From Saprospiraceae bacterium (lineage in GTDB: Bacteria > Bacteroidota > Bacteroidia > Chitinophagales > Saprospiraceae), in contig JAUSMG010000146.1 of NCBI GenBank assembly GCA_030645295.1, positions 1 through 32,027 of the forward strand: a DNA stretch of 32,027 nucleotides, written 5' to 3'. The notes below the pieces were generated by a model. The model saw only the letters and a program-made list of their open reading frames with translations. It searched no databases and was not told the origin of the DNA. Shown here one piece after another: positions 18,683-28,383 of the stretch; positions within the stretch are counted from its first letter, which is position 1, and each line of letters starts with the position of its first letter. A program made the position numbers and the translations under genes.

Positions 18683-18989
18683 AAGTTGTGGGTGTTCGTT
18701 TCAGGTAAATCCCGCACAAAAGTAAGAAGCCCTATTGGAAAGTCAGTTTTTTGACCAAACTCACTTTTTTTTGCCCTTAACGAAATTACAATTTGCAAGA
18801 AGTGGTACATTCGCCCACCATTATTTCTTTATCAATGAATAATCAGGTCAATTTTTGAAGCCTCTGTCCCCGATAACGCATGTCGGGGCGAAGGCAATCT
18901 TCAGCCCTTTTGATCAACTACAGCCCTTTGTTCCAATTGTATTTCACCATTGTTCCATCTCATTATCACGTTTAACTCATTCCAAGTTT

Positions 18990-21900
18990 ATGGCCAAGTC
19001 CTCACGCTTGTATTGCTGTCTGGCAGCAATTTTCCTTTTTCTATCCCCTGCTTTTCAATTAGGCGCCCAAACGTTTACAGCCCCTTTGGAGCCACATACC
19101 TCGCTGGCATTGGCACAAAATTTTAGTCAATATCAGGTTTTTCGTCTGGATGCTAAATTACTCGAAGCCCATGTAAAATCAAATTTGGGATCACCTGCAG
19201 AACTGAATATTGGTGGGCATCATTGGCGCTTAAGCCTGGAGCCAAACCGCATCATTTCAGAAAATTATTCCTTGCGTGTTAGTACACCAAACGGAGTTGT
19301 CGTAAGTTATTCTAAGCCCAATATTGCCTTCAAAGGTTACGAATTGAATGGAGGCGGAATGCTGAGGCTTACCATACGGGATGAATTCCTTTATGGTTTT
19401 GTGGAAGAAGGCTCTGAGCGGTACTACATTGAGCCACTCTGGTATTATGAGCCGCTGGCAGAACGTGATCTGTTTGTTGTTTACCACCAAAGTGCTGCAA
19501 ATACGCTTGCGCCAAATGCCTGTGGTATGACGGAAGCACAGATCGAACTTGAACGCTTAGAAGAAAGCTACAAAGGCGGAAGTGCAGAAAATTCTGCATG
19601 CTACGAACTGGAAATAGCCGTTGCCTCTGACCGATCTATGTATGACAAATACGGTTCAGTTCCGGCGGTTGAAGACCACAATATTGGGGTGCTCAATGAT
19701 GTCCAGGGGGATTATACCGGCGGCAACTTTGACCACGATATTGAGTATGTAATTGTTACTCAGTTCGTGGTTACAGGCAGCGACCCATGGACACCCTCCA
19801 CAGATGCCGGCGTACTGTTAGCCAGTTTTCGCAACTGGGGAAACGGTGGGAATTTTGGCGTAAATTTTGACAACGGCGAACTGTGGACCAATAGGAACTT
19901 TGATGGAGCCACAGTTGGTATTGCATACCTGGCAGGTATTTGCAACTCCAACAAATATCACTGCCTGCAAGACTACACTGGCAATGCCAACAGCTTGCGG
20001 GTGCTGACTTCACACGAATTAGGACACAACTGGAGCAGCGGCCACGATGCAGGCTGTCCACCCCCTCAGTTTATTATGTGCCCCTCTGTATCACAGGGGA
20101 CCTCATGGAGTGACCAGTCTACAAATGCCATCAGTGCCTACATTCAATCTAAAATCAACAGTGGTTGCCTTCAGGCATGTGGCCCGCCGCCGCCGCCACT
20201 CATTGCCGGTTTTGATTGGTCGCCTAAACCTGGTTGCCAAGGTCAACCCGTTACTTTTACCGATCAATCTTCCGGTAACATCACCAATTGGGCCTGGACT
20301 TTCCCGGGAGGAACTCCTTCATCGTCGAACCAACAGAACCCGGCGGTGACCTGGAACACCCCCGGGTTTAAGGATGTAACCCTAACCATCACCGGTCAAG
20401 GTGGTTCTAACGCGATCACTCAGTCGATAGAAATTGGGGCATTGCCAGCAGCCAACTTTACTTTCGCCGTTAATGGACTTGAGGTTACTTTTACAAATAC
20501 TTCAACCGACGCAACATCCTACGAATGGGATTTTGGCGATGGCGGTGGAAGTACCGATGAAGACCCTGTGTACGAATACCCCCAGGCAGGCACTTATGTG
20601 GTCGTTTTGAAAGCTACAAACTCCTGTGGGCAGTCCATCAAATCCATTATTGTAAACACTGCACCAACGGCCTTTTTTGAGGCCAGCCCAACAAATGGCT
20701 GTGCAACCCTGGTAGTTCAGATGGACAATCAGTCTTCTTCAAATTCTGTTACCTACAATTGGACTTTTCCAGGGGGCGCTCCTTCGGCTTCCAATCAGGC
20801 CAATCCATCTGTGATTTACGCCCTCGCAGGCACCTATCCCATTACACTTAAGGCGACAAACGGTTCAGGATCAAATACTTTTACACGTACTGACTACATT
20901 ACAGTGAAGACAACGCCTACGGCAAACTTCAACTTCACGGTAAATGGCTCAACAGCCACCTTTACAAATATTTCCATTGGCAACGCAACTTCTTATCTCT
21001 GGAATTTTGGCGATGGCGATACCAGCACCTTGGCTAATCCAGTACATGTCTATTCCAATCCTGGTATTTACGATGTAGTACTTACCGCAACCAATGATTG
21101 CGGTAGCAGTACAAAAACAAGGCAGGTAGAAATAGTTTCATCCGGCCCGCCAACAGCAGCATTCACGGCCAACCCCTCCAGCGGTTGTGCTCCTTTGACC
21201 GTTAATTTCACAAACAACACCACAGGAGCGGTGTCCTATCTCTGGACATTCCCGGGCGGTACCCCAGATTCTTCAACGGTAACGAATCCGACCGTGGTGT
21301 ATAGTACCCCAGGGTCCTTCACTGCCACTTTAATTGCAACAAACGTAATTGGTAGCGATACTACGTCGGCAGTCATAACCGTGAATACGGTTCCGGATGC
21401 GGGCTTCACTTATGCGGTGAGCAACGACACTACAGTGACCTTCACCAATACCTCCACAGGGGCTACCTCGTATCTTTGGACTTTTGGCGATGGAGACAGC
21501 AGCATAGTAGCCAACCCGGTTCATGACTACCCTGCACACGATAGCATTTACGTTTATCAGGTGATTTTGCAGGCGATCAATGCTTGCGGGACCGTCAATG
21601 ATACTCAATTGGTTACGATTGTTACTGACCCACAGGCAAACTTTACTGCAACGACCACCAGTGGCTGCGCACCGCTCACGGTTCAGTTCAATAACACCTC
21701 TACTCCGAATGCCACTTCTTTCCTGTGGCGTTTTCCAGGAGGTACGCCCGATAGTTCGATTCTGAAGAACCCGGTTATTGTTTACGCAACGCCCGGAACG
21801 TATTCTGTAACCTTGATCGCGATCAACGCCGCTGGTCGGGATACTTTCACGCGGACCAATTATATTGTGGTCAATACTACGCCGGTTGCAGGCTTTACCT

Positions 21901-24290
21901 CGGCTGCCAATGGTTTGACTGTAAATTTCACCAACACAACAAGTGGTGCAACGTCTTATTCCTGGGACTTTGGAGACAACAGCAACAGTACGGATGCTAA
22001 TCCTTCGCATACTTATGCAACGGATGGGACATACACCGTTATCCTGAGTGCTACCAATACCTGCGGTACCGTAACCAAGACCCAAACTGTAACAGTAGCA
22101 ACTACCCCCACTGCGGGCTTTACGGCCTCTGCTACATCGGGTTGTGCTCCGCTTACCGTTCAGTTTACCAATACTTCCAGCGCCAACTCCACCAATTTTG
22201 ATTGGCAATTCCCCGGAGGCAACCCTTCAAGTTCGACAGCTCAAAACCCTCCAAGTGTTGAGTATGCTTTGCCCGGGACATACACTGTAACGCTCACCGC
22301 CTCGAACAGCGCGGGAAGCAGCACCTTTACGCAAGTTATTGTTGTAAACGCTGGTCCAACCGCAAATTTCAGCTCCAACGTTTCAGTACTGACTGCTACA
22401 TTCACCAATAACTCAACGAACGGCCTCGCCTACAATTGGGACTTTGGCGATGGCAGCAATAACAGCAGCGATCCAAATCCAACGCATGAATACGCTGCTG
22501 ACGGAACGTACACGGTAGTATTGACCGCAACAAACAATTGTGGCTCCAGCACATTCACACAGACTGTGGTCATTACCACCGAGCCAGGGGCTGGTTTCTC
22601 TGTGAGTACTACCAGCGGTTGTGCAGTTTTAACCGTCAACTTTACTGATATTTCATCAGGCAATCCAGTAAGTTGGGAGTGGGATTTCCCAGGTGGAACC
22701 CCAAGCAGTTCGACAGAAAAAAACCCAACGGTACAGTATTTTACACCAGGTGTTTATGATGTTACCCTGGTGGTTACTTCAATCGGAGGCAGTACCAGCT
22801 CGTTTACCCAGCCTGGTATTATTACGGTAAATAGTGCGCCAAGTGCAGGGTTTACCTCCAGCGTTAACGATGCTACGGTAACCTTTGCCAATACCTCTGT
22901 GGGCGCAACCTCTTACATCTGGACTTTTGGCGACCAAAGCAGCAGTTTGGAAGAAAATCCAACCCATACCTATGCCAACGATGGGGTTTACACCGTTATA
23001 CTTATAGCCACCAACAACTGCGGCTCCACTATTTTTGAGCAAACTGTAGTGGTTGTTACTCCGCCGACGGCAGGCTTCAGTGTCAGCAGTGCTTCAGGTT
23101 GTGTACCATTTTCGGTGCAGTTTACCAATACCTCAAGCAGCAATGCTACCACCTTTGCCTGGGAATTTCCCGGTGGTAATCCGTCTACTTCCAGCGATCC
23201 AAACCCAATTGTGACCTGGAATACGGCAGGGGTATACACGGTGACGCTGACCGCTTCCAATAGTGCAGGTAGTAGCACCAGTACCACTACGATCACGGTT
23301 GGCGTCGGACCAACCCCTGGATTCACGTACCAGATCGGTGGTTTGACCGCAGTATTCACCAATACTTCCAGCAACGGCGATTCGTACCTGTGGGATTTTG
23401 GTGATGGCAGCGATACCAGCACCGATGTAAATCCAAACCACACCTACACGCAGCCAGACTCTTATACCGTCACACTCAGTGTAACCAATGAGTGCGGTAC
23501 AGTTACGATCACACAAACGGTAGTGGTTGAAGGAACTCCACCAGTTCCTGCTATCAGTGCCAACAATACCAATGGTTGCCTGCCTTTCTCGACCCAATTC
23601 ACGGATCAATCCGCTGGCGATCCTACTGCATGGATCTGGACATTCCAGGGCGGAACTCCGGCTACCAGCACAGATCAGAACCCTTCGGTTACCTTTGCTG
23701 CTCCAGGTACCTATGATGTGACTTTGGAAGTAACGAACATTTTTGGTAGTTCTACGGAGGTATTCCCAGCATATATCACGGTGCAAACAGCGCCTACCGC
23801 AGGGTTTACTTATGTAGCCAATCAAACTACTGTAACGTTTACGAGCACTTCACAAAATGCTACCACATATTTCTGGAGTTTTGGAGACCTCATTACCAGC
23901 GATGAGGAAAACCCGAGCCATACTTATGCTGCACCAGGGACTTACACGGTTTCGCTTGCTACTTCGAACAATTGTGGCACCACAATTATCGAACAAACGG
24001 TCGTCATCACATCAGGTACGGGCGAAGCCGCATGGATCAAAGGGTTTAATCTTTTCCCAAATCCAAACTCAGGGGCTTTCACAGTAGAAATGAATGGATT
24101 GCCGCAAGACGAAGTGGAGTTTACACTCTTCAATGCACTGGGACAACAGATCAAGCGGGAAACTGCTGACTTTGGTTCCGGATCATTGCTTCGTTCATTT
24201 GACTATGGTGATCTTGCCGCCGGTGTTTACACATTCTGTGTGCAGGCCGATGGCCAGGCAATGTTTGTGAAAGTAACCGTTGGCAGGTAA
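18990..24290 (+). CDS. Secreted reprolysin-like (M12B-type) metalloprotease with 16 PKD domains and T9SS C-terminal sorting domain
   Basis: Signal peptide MAKSSRLYCCLAAIFLFLSPAFQLGAQ (ATG 18990; the ORF-track start at 18855 is TTG); HELGHNWSSGHD zinc motif and FIMCPS Met-turn; repeated W-x-F-(P/G)-G/D-G units; tail FNLFPNPNSGAFTVEM...VYTFCVQADGQAMFVKVTVGR. Confidence 0.93.
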   Translation: MAKSSRLYCCLAAIFLFLSPAFQLGAQTFTAPLEPHTSLALAQNFSQYQVFRLDAKLLEAHVKSNLGSPAELNIGGHHWRLSLEPNRIISENYSLRVSTPNGVVVSYSKPNIAFKGYELNGGGMLRLTIRDEFLYGFVEEGSERYYIEPLWYYEPLAERDLFVVYHQSAANTLAPNACGMTEAQIELERLEESYKGGSAENSACYELEIAVASDRSMYDKYGSVPAVEDHNIGVLNDVQGDYTGGNFDHDIEYVIVTQFVVTGSDPWTPSTDAGVLLASFRNWGNGGNFGVNFDNGELWTNRNFDGATVGIAYLAGICNSNKYHCLQDYTGNANSLRVLTSHELGHNWSSGHDAGCPPPQFIMCPSVSQGTSWSDQSTNAISAYIQSKINSGCLQACGPPPPPLIAGFDWSPKPGCQGQPVTFTDQSSGNITNWAWTFPGGTPSSSNQQNPAVTWNTPGFKDVTLTITGQGGSNAITQSIEIGALPAANFTFAVNGLEVTFTNTSTDATSYEWDFGDGGGSTDEDPVYEYPQAGTYVVVLKATNSCGQSIKSIIVNTAPTAFFEASPTNGCATLVVQMDNQSSSNSVTYNWTFPGGAPSASNQANPSVIYALAGTYPITLKATNGSGSNTFTRTDYITVKTTPTANFNFTVNGSTATFTNISIGNATSYLWNFGDGDTSTLANPVHVYSNPGIYDVVLTATNDCGSSTKTRQVEIVSSGPPTAAFTANPSSGCAPLTVNFTNNTTGAVSYLWTFPGGTPDSSTVTNPTVVYSTPGSFTATLIATNVIGSDTTSAVITVNTVPDAGFTYAVSNDTTVTFTNTSTGATSYLWTFGDGDSSIVANPVHDYPAHDSIYVYQVILQAINACGTVNDTQLVTIVTDPQANFTATTTSGCAPLTVQFNNTSTPNATSFLWRFPGGTPDSSILKNPVIVYATPGTYSVTLIAINAAGRDTFTRTNYIVVNTTPVAGFTSAANGLTVNFTNTTSGATSYSWDFGDNSNSTDANPSHTYATDGTYTVILSATNTCGTVTKTQTVTVATTPTAGFTASATSGCAPLTVQFTNTSSANSTNFDWQFPGGNPSSSTAQNPPSVEYALPGTYTVTLTASNSAGSSTFTQVIVVNAGPTANFSSNVSVLTATFTNNSTNGLAYNWDFGDGSNNSSDPNPTHEYAADGTYTVVLTATNNCGSSTFTQTVVITTEPGAGFSVSTTSGCAVLTVNFTDISSGNPVSWEWDFPGGTPSSSTEKNPTVQYFTPGVYDVTLVVTSIGGSTSSFTQPGIITVNSAPSAGFTSSVNDATVTFANTSVGATSYIWTFGDQSSSLEENPTHTYANDGVYTVILIATNNCGSTIFEQTVVVVTPPTAGFSVSSASGCVPFSVQFTNTSSSNATTFAWEFPGGNPSTSSDPNPIVTWNTAGVYTVTLTASNSAGSSTSTTTITVGVGPTPGFTYQIGGLTAVFTNTSSNGDSYLWDFGDGSDTSTDVNPNHTYTQPDSYTVTLSVTNECGTVTITQTVVVEGTPPVPAISANNTNGCLPFSTQFTDQSAGDPTAWIWTFQGGTPATSTDQNPSVTFAAPGTYDVTLEVTNIFGSSTEVFPAYITVQTAPTAGFTYVANQTTVTFTSTSQNATTYFWSFGDLITSDEENPSHTYAAPGTYTVSLATSNNCGTTIIEQTVVITSGTGEAAWIKGFNLFPNPNSGAFTVEMNGLPQDEVEFTLFNALGQQIKRETADFGSGSLLRSFDYGDLAAGVYTFCVQADGQAMFVKVTVGR

Positions 24291-24324
24291 TTAACGGGAA
24301 AATTCATTTTGAAATCAATATGTT

Positions 24325-24363
24325 GCGGGCTGCTTTCCGATATGGAAGGCGGCCCGCTTTTTT
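24325..24363 (+). terminator. Rho-independent terminator after the PKD protease
   Basis: GCGGGCTGCTTTCC-GATAT-GGAAGGCGGCCCGC followed by T6. Confidence 0.85.
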
Positions 24364-24417
24364 AATGCTCTGGCATGTATATCTTCGCAGCAGAATTTTA
24401 CCAAAACATATTAGAAA

Positions 24418-24897
24418 ATGAATAAATTTCGATCAAGTTTCGCCCTTCTGTTTGCCCTCTTCTTACTTTCAATTGCTTCTACCCACCTTGTAGCGCAAAC
24501 TGAAATGCGTTGGGATACGCACGGCGTTGGATTTACCGTACCGGATGATTTCAAAGTCAGTACCAATGACGCTGAGGAATATACGGCCGCTAATGACCAT
24601 CTAATGCTAACCATTGCTCCGATTCAAGATGAGGAGATTACACAAGAAAACCTCGCAGAAGCGGTATTGGCCATGGCCACAGCAATGGAATATGAATCAT
24701 TGGATGAAGCCGATAAGATCGATGTTCATGATTTTACCGGGTATTATATCAAGGGCACAAGAGATGGCATAAATGCGGTAGTTATTGCACTCCTGGACAA
24801 AGAAAGCAGCACCAACTTACTGGTTGTCATTGCTTACGACGATGATTATTTTGATGAGGCGGTGGCCATTGCTTCCAGTTTCTTTGCTTACGATTGA
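24418..24897 (+). CDS. Hypothetical secreted protein
   Basis: 159 aa; signal peptide LLSIASTHLVAQ; no family recognised. Confidence 0.75.
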   Translation: MNKFRSSFALLFALFLLSIASTHLVAQTEMRWDTHGVGFTVPDDFKVSTNDAEEYTAANDHLMLTIAPIQDEEITQENLAEAVLAMATAMEYESLDEADKIDVHDFTGYYIKGTRDGINAVVIALLDKESSTNLLVVIAYDDDYFDEAVAIASSFFAYD

Positions 24898-24929
24898 TTT
24901 ATTAAACGATCACCAAACTCATTCGATCC

Positions 24930-25685
24930 ATGCGCCAGCAAATAGTAGCAGGAAACTGGAAAATGAACAAAACCCTGGAGGAGGGTATTGAACTTACAAA
25001 AGCTATTCTGGAAAAAGTAGAGAAACCAAATGGACTTGTAGTCATTGTACCCCCTTATCCTTACCTGAGTGAGCTTGGGAAAATGCTCAAAGTGCGCAAA
25101 CACTTTCATCTTGCATCCCAAAACTGCCACCAGGAAGAAAAAGGAGCGTACACTGGAGAGGTGTCGGCTGATATGCTCGCTTCTGTTGGTTGCGAATTTG
25201 TCATTATTGGCCACTCAGAGCGGCGCCAGTATTTCAAGGAAAAGAACGATGCGCTGGCTGCCAAGGTGAATGTGACGCTGGCGCGTGGTATGCGCCCCAT
25301 CTTCTGTTGTGGCGAACCGCTCCAAATCAGGGAGGTAAACACACACGTTGGGTATGTGGCAAAACAGCTTAAAGCCAGCCTTTTTCATCTGAATGAGGAA
25401 GATTTCAGAAAAGTCGTTATCGCTTACGAGCCTATTTGGGCCATCGGTACCGGACGTACTGCGACCAGTCTTCAAGCGCAAGAGATGCACCAGTCCATCC
25501 GGGTTCTGGTGGCAAAAAAGTACGGCAAAATTGTAGCCGACCAAACGCCAATCCTCTACGGGGGGTCTTGTAACGCCCAAAATGCTGCTGAACTTTTTGC
25601 CCAGCCTGATGTCGACGGCGGCCTGATCGGTGGCGCATCCCTTAAAGCAGAGGATTTTGCGACGATCGTGGCAGCACTGAAATAA
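24930..25685 (+). CDS. tpiA: Triosephosphate isomerase
   Basis: MRQQIVAGNWKMNKTLEE, IIGHSERRQYF, VIAYEPIWAIGTGRTAT, ILYGGSCNAQNA, DGGLIGGASL. Confidence 0.98.
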   Translation: MRQQIVAGNWKMNKTLEEGIELTKAILEKVEKPNGLVVIVPPYPYLSELGKMLKVRKHFHLASQNCHQEEKGAYTGEVSADMLASVGCEFVIIGHSERRQYFKEKNDALAAKVNVTLARGMRPIFCCGEPLQIREVNTHVGYVAKQLKASLFHLNEEDFRKVVIAYEPIWAIGTGRTATSLQAQEMHQSIRVLVAKKYGKIVADQTPILYGGSCNAQNAAELFAQPDVDGGLIGGASLKAEDFATIVAALK

Positions 25686-26249
25686 TTACTTACCTTCTCC
25701 CCAACGGTAAGTAGGCAGTTCAAAGCCCGCCAGATCAAGCACACGATCCACCACCGTGGCTGCAATGGCTTCTGCTCCAACCGGATTGGAGTAAAATGAT
25801 GGACAGGCGGGACAAATGATGCCGCCTGCTTCGGTCACTGTTTTCATGTTGTTGATGTGAATGAGACTCAACGGCGTGTCGCGGGTGACCAGTATTAGGC
25901 GACGGCGCTCTTTCAGCACGACATCAGCGGCGCGGGTCACCAGGTCGTTGCTGACCCCGGTGGCGATGCGGGCAAGCGTCCCCATGGAGCAAGGGCACAC
26001 GATCATAGTTCCATATTTGGCAGAACCAGAAGCAAAGGGCGCGAAAAAATCGTTTTTCTTGTAAAAATCAAATTTCTGATAAGCGGAGAAGTCGGGGGCG
26101 CCGATTTCGAGTTCCCAGTTTATCAGGGCATTGTCGGAGAGGACAATGCCGACTTTTTCCCACTGATTTTCCAGTTGCAAAAGCCGGTCGAGCAGCACTT
26201 TGGCATAAATGGCCCCCGAGGAGCCTGTGATGGAGAGAACGAGTTTCAT
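25686..26249 (-). CDS. ubiX: UbiX-type flavin prenyltransferase
   Basis: MKLVLSITGSSGAIYAKVLLDRL, CPCSMGTLARIATGVSNDLVTRAADVVLKERRRLILVTRDTPLSLIHINNM. Confidence 0.94.
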   Translation of the reverse strand: MKLVLSITGSSGAIYAKVLLDRLLQLENQWEKVGIVLSDNALINWELEIGAPDFSAYQKFDFYKKNDFFAPFASGSAKYGTMIVCPCSMGTLARIATGVSNDLVTRAADVVLKERRRLILVTRDTPLSLIHINNMKTVTEAGGIICPACPSFYSNPVGAEAIAATVVDRVLDLAGFELPTYRWGEGK

Positions 26250-26339
26250 GGGAGTTAGAACGTGGTGTTGAGGGAGAAGTTTGGAATCGGAGCGTCTTGT
26301 ACAGGATTTTCAGGATGAATAGGTCAGGTAAAGCAATTC

Positions 26340-27356
26340 CTAAAACAAGGTCCCTTCCTTCCTCGGCGGCACCGCCCCAATGTGCTTATAAGCCTTCTCC
26401 GTAGCGGTTCGCCCACGTGGGGTGCGTTGTATGAAACCCTCCATGATGAGAAACGGTTCATGCACTTCTTCGATCGTTCCAGCCTCTTCGCCCACGGCCG
26501 TGGCTATAGTAGTGAGCCCCACAGGTCCGCCTTTGAATTTATGAATAATGGTGGTCAGGATGCGGATGTCCATATCATCCAGGCCGGATTCGTCGACATC
26601 AAGCGCGGAAAGGCCATAACGCGCAATCTCCACATTTACAGAGCCATCGCCTTTGATCTGGGCAAAGTCACGGATACGGCGAAGCAATGCATTGGCGATG
26701 CGCGGAGTGCCCCGGCTGCGGCGTGCGATCTCATGTGCGCCCTCGTCGGCAATGGGTATTTCTAAAATAGCCGCTGAACGGTGCAGGATTCGTTCGAGCG
26801 TGGGAACGTCGTAATAATCAAGGTGACAGGTGATGCCAAACCGTGCGCGGAGTGGTGAGGTAAGCAAGCCCATCCGCGTGGTCGCGCCGATGAGGGTGAA
26901 CGGATTGAGCGTGATCTGTATGCTGCGGGCATTGGGGCCTGAGTCGATCATGATGTCGATCCGGTAATCCTCCATAGCGGAGTAGAGGTACTCCTCCACG
27001 ACCGTATTCAGTCGGTGGATCTCGTCAATGAACAGTACATCGCCGGGCTCAAGGTTGGTCAGCAAACCAGCCAGATCGCCGGGCTTTTCGAGCACCGGTC
27101 CGGAGGTCAGTTTGAGACTTGCCCCGATCTCGTTGGTAATGATATGCGATAAGGTAGTTTTTCCGAGTCCAGGCGGACCATGGAGCAGGACATGGTCGAG
27201 CGCATCGCCCCGCTGTTTGGCGGCCTGGATGAAAATTTGAAGGTTGTCTACGATCTTGCGCTGTCCACTGAACTCTTCCAGAAGTTTGGGGCGCAGGGCT
27301 TTTTCGACGACTTTTTCTTCGTTGCCGGTGGGTTCGTTAGCGAGTGTTTTTGACAA
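26340..27356 (-). CDS. ruvB: Holliday junction branch migration DNA helicase RuvB
   Basis: [73 protein letters not shown]. Confidence 0.98.
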   Translation of the reverse strand: MSKTLANEPTGNEEKVVEKALRPKLLEEFSGQRKIVDNLQIFIQAAKQRGDALDHVLLHGPPGLGKTTLSHIITNEIGASLKLTSGPVLEKPGDLAGLLTNLEPGDVLFIDEIHRLNTVVEEYLYSAMEDYRIDIMIDSGPNARSIQITLNPFTLIGATTRMGLLTSPLRARFGITCHLDYYDVPTLERILHRSAAILEIPIADEGAHEIARRSRGTPRIANALLRRIRDFAQIKGDGSVNVEIARYGLSALDVDESGLDDMDIRILTTIIHKFKGGPVGLTTIATAVGEEAGTIEEVHEPFLIMEGFIQRTPRGRTATEKAYKHIGAVPPRKEGTLF

Positions 27357-27388
27357 AGTCTATTATTGGTGATTGGTTTAATGGTGAC

Positions 27389-27456
27389 GCTCCTTCGCTA
27401 CGGTTAGGTAGGGTACGTGGCCCTCCTTCGCTATGGCTACGGCGGGTAAAGTGGTT
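27389..27456. repeat. Intergenic palindromic repeat, two adjacent diverged copies
   Basis: gctccttcgctacggttaggtagggtacgtgg and ccctccttcgctatggctacggcgggtaaagtgg, related to 13288-13322. Confidence 0.65.
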
Positions 27457-27545
27457 TTGAGATTGCAAAATTCAAATATTTTGTTTTGAAATAAAAATAA
27501 TTCTGTGCAAAAGGCTTCTTAAGCTCAAAAGAACCTCAAAATTAA

Positions 27546-27617
27546 CCAGTCCACCAGTCCACCAGTCCACCAGTTCACCAGTCCACCAGTCCACCAGTCC
27601 ACCAATCCACCAATCCA
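27546..27617. repeat. 8-bp tandem repeat, 9 units (CCAGTCCA with CCAGTTCA and CCAATCCA variants)
   Basis: Direct reading: 9 consecutive 8-mers, ending 16 nt before the ATG at 27634. Confidence 0.96.
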
Positions 27618-27633
27618 CCTTACCTTCGCCGCC

Positions 27634-28350
27634 ATGGAAGTTCTACCTACTGCCAATTTTCAACCAGACCTTGTGGTATATGGACTGCGCTTTGGCGAGC
27701 CAGTGATTGCGCTGACCTCTATTTTAGTTTCGGTGGTCTGTTTTATTGCCTGGTATCGCTTGGGAAAAGTAGCCAAAACCAACGATGCTTTGCGACTTTC
27801 GCGTATTTTTTTCCTGCTTATGGGCATTTCTACCCTGATTGGCGCTGTGGTAGGACATCTCTTTTTGTATCGTTTGCCGTTCGTTTTCAAAGCGCCCGGT
27901 TGGGTGTTGGGTATGGTGGCGGTGTCTGCGCTGGAGCAGGCCTCTATTGTGCGTGCAAAGCCGCTTCTCGGACGAGGGTGGGGTGGAGCCTTGGGTTGGA
28001 TAAACATGGTTCAATTGACGCTTGCACTTTGGTTTGTGACTGCCACACTTTGGTTTCCGGGAGTTGAAATACATTCGGCGTTTGGGTTTTTGTGCATAAT
28101 TGTGCCTTTGGAAGTCTTGTTATTATTGAAAACCAAACAACGTGGAAGTCGCTATATTTTACAGGGAATTTTGTTGTTATTGTTTGCCGTATCGTTCCAT
28201 ATTGCTAAAATTTCTTTGGGTGTTTGGTTCAGTTATTTCGATTTTGCACACCTATTGATGTGTGCATCCTTTTGGTGTTTCATGCGTGGGGCTGAAAGCC
28301 ATGCCTTAGACACGGATTTTGCCCAGGCTGGCGAAGGGGTTAAAATTTGA
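27634..28350 (+). CDS. Hypothetical multi-TM membrane protein (possibly DUF6962-like)
   Basis: 238 aa, several hydrophobic helices; the family guess is from memory. Confidence 0.6.
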   Translation: MEVLPTANFQPDLVVYGLRFGEPVIALTSILVSVVCFIAWYRLGKVAKTNDALRLSRIFFLLMGISTLIGAVVGHLFLYRLPFVFKAPGWVLGMVAVSALEQASIVRAKPLLGRGWGGALGWINMVQLTLALWFVTATLWFPGVEIHSAFGFLCIIVPLEVLLLLKTKQRGSRYILQGILLLLFAVSFHIAKISLGVWFSYFDFAHLLMCASFWCFMRGAESHALDTDFAQAGEGVKI

Positions 28351-28383
28351 TCTACTGCTTTTCATCCAACCTACATTTGTTCC

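Noticed and set aside
18855-18989. N-terminal extension of the PKD protease
   Set aside because: TTG start with no signal-like sequence; the ATG at 18990 starts a proper signal peptide
21330-22208. 292-aa minus-strand ORF (and 23133..23825, 22988..23443) opposite the PKD gene
   Set aside because: Low-complexity Arg/Gly/Ser/Ile-rich shadow translations of the repeat-rich PKD coding strand; the sense frame has clear domains
27546-27617. Possible CRISPR array
   Set aside because: Contiguous 8-bp units without spacers and no cas genes; same reasoning for 13341-13385
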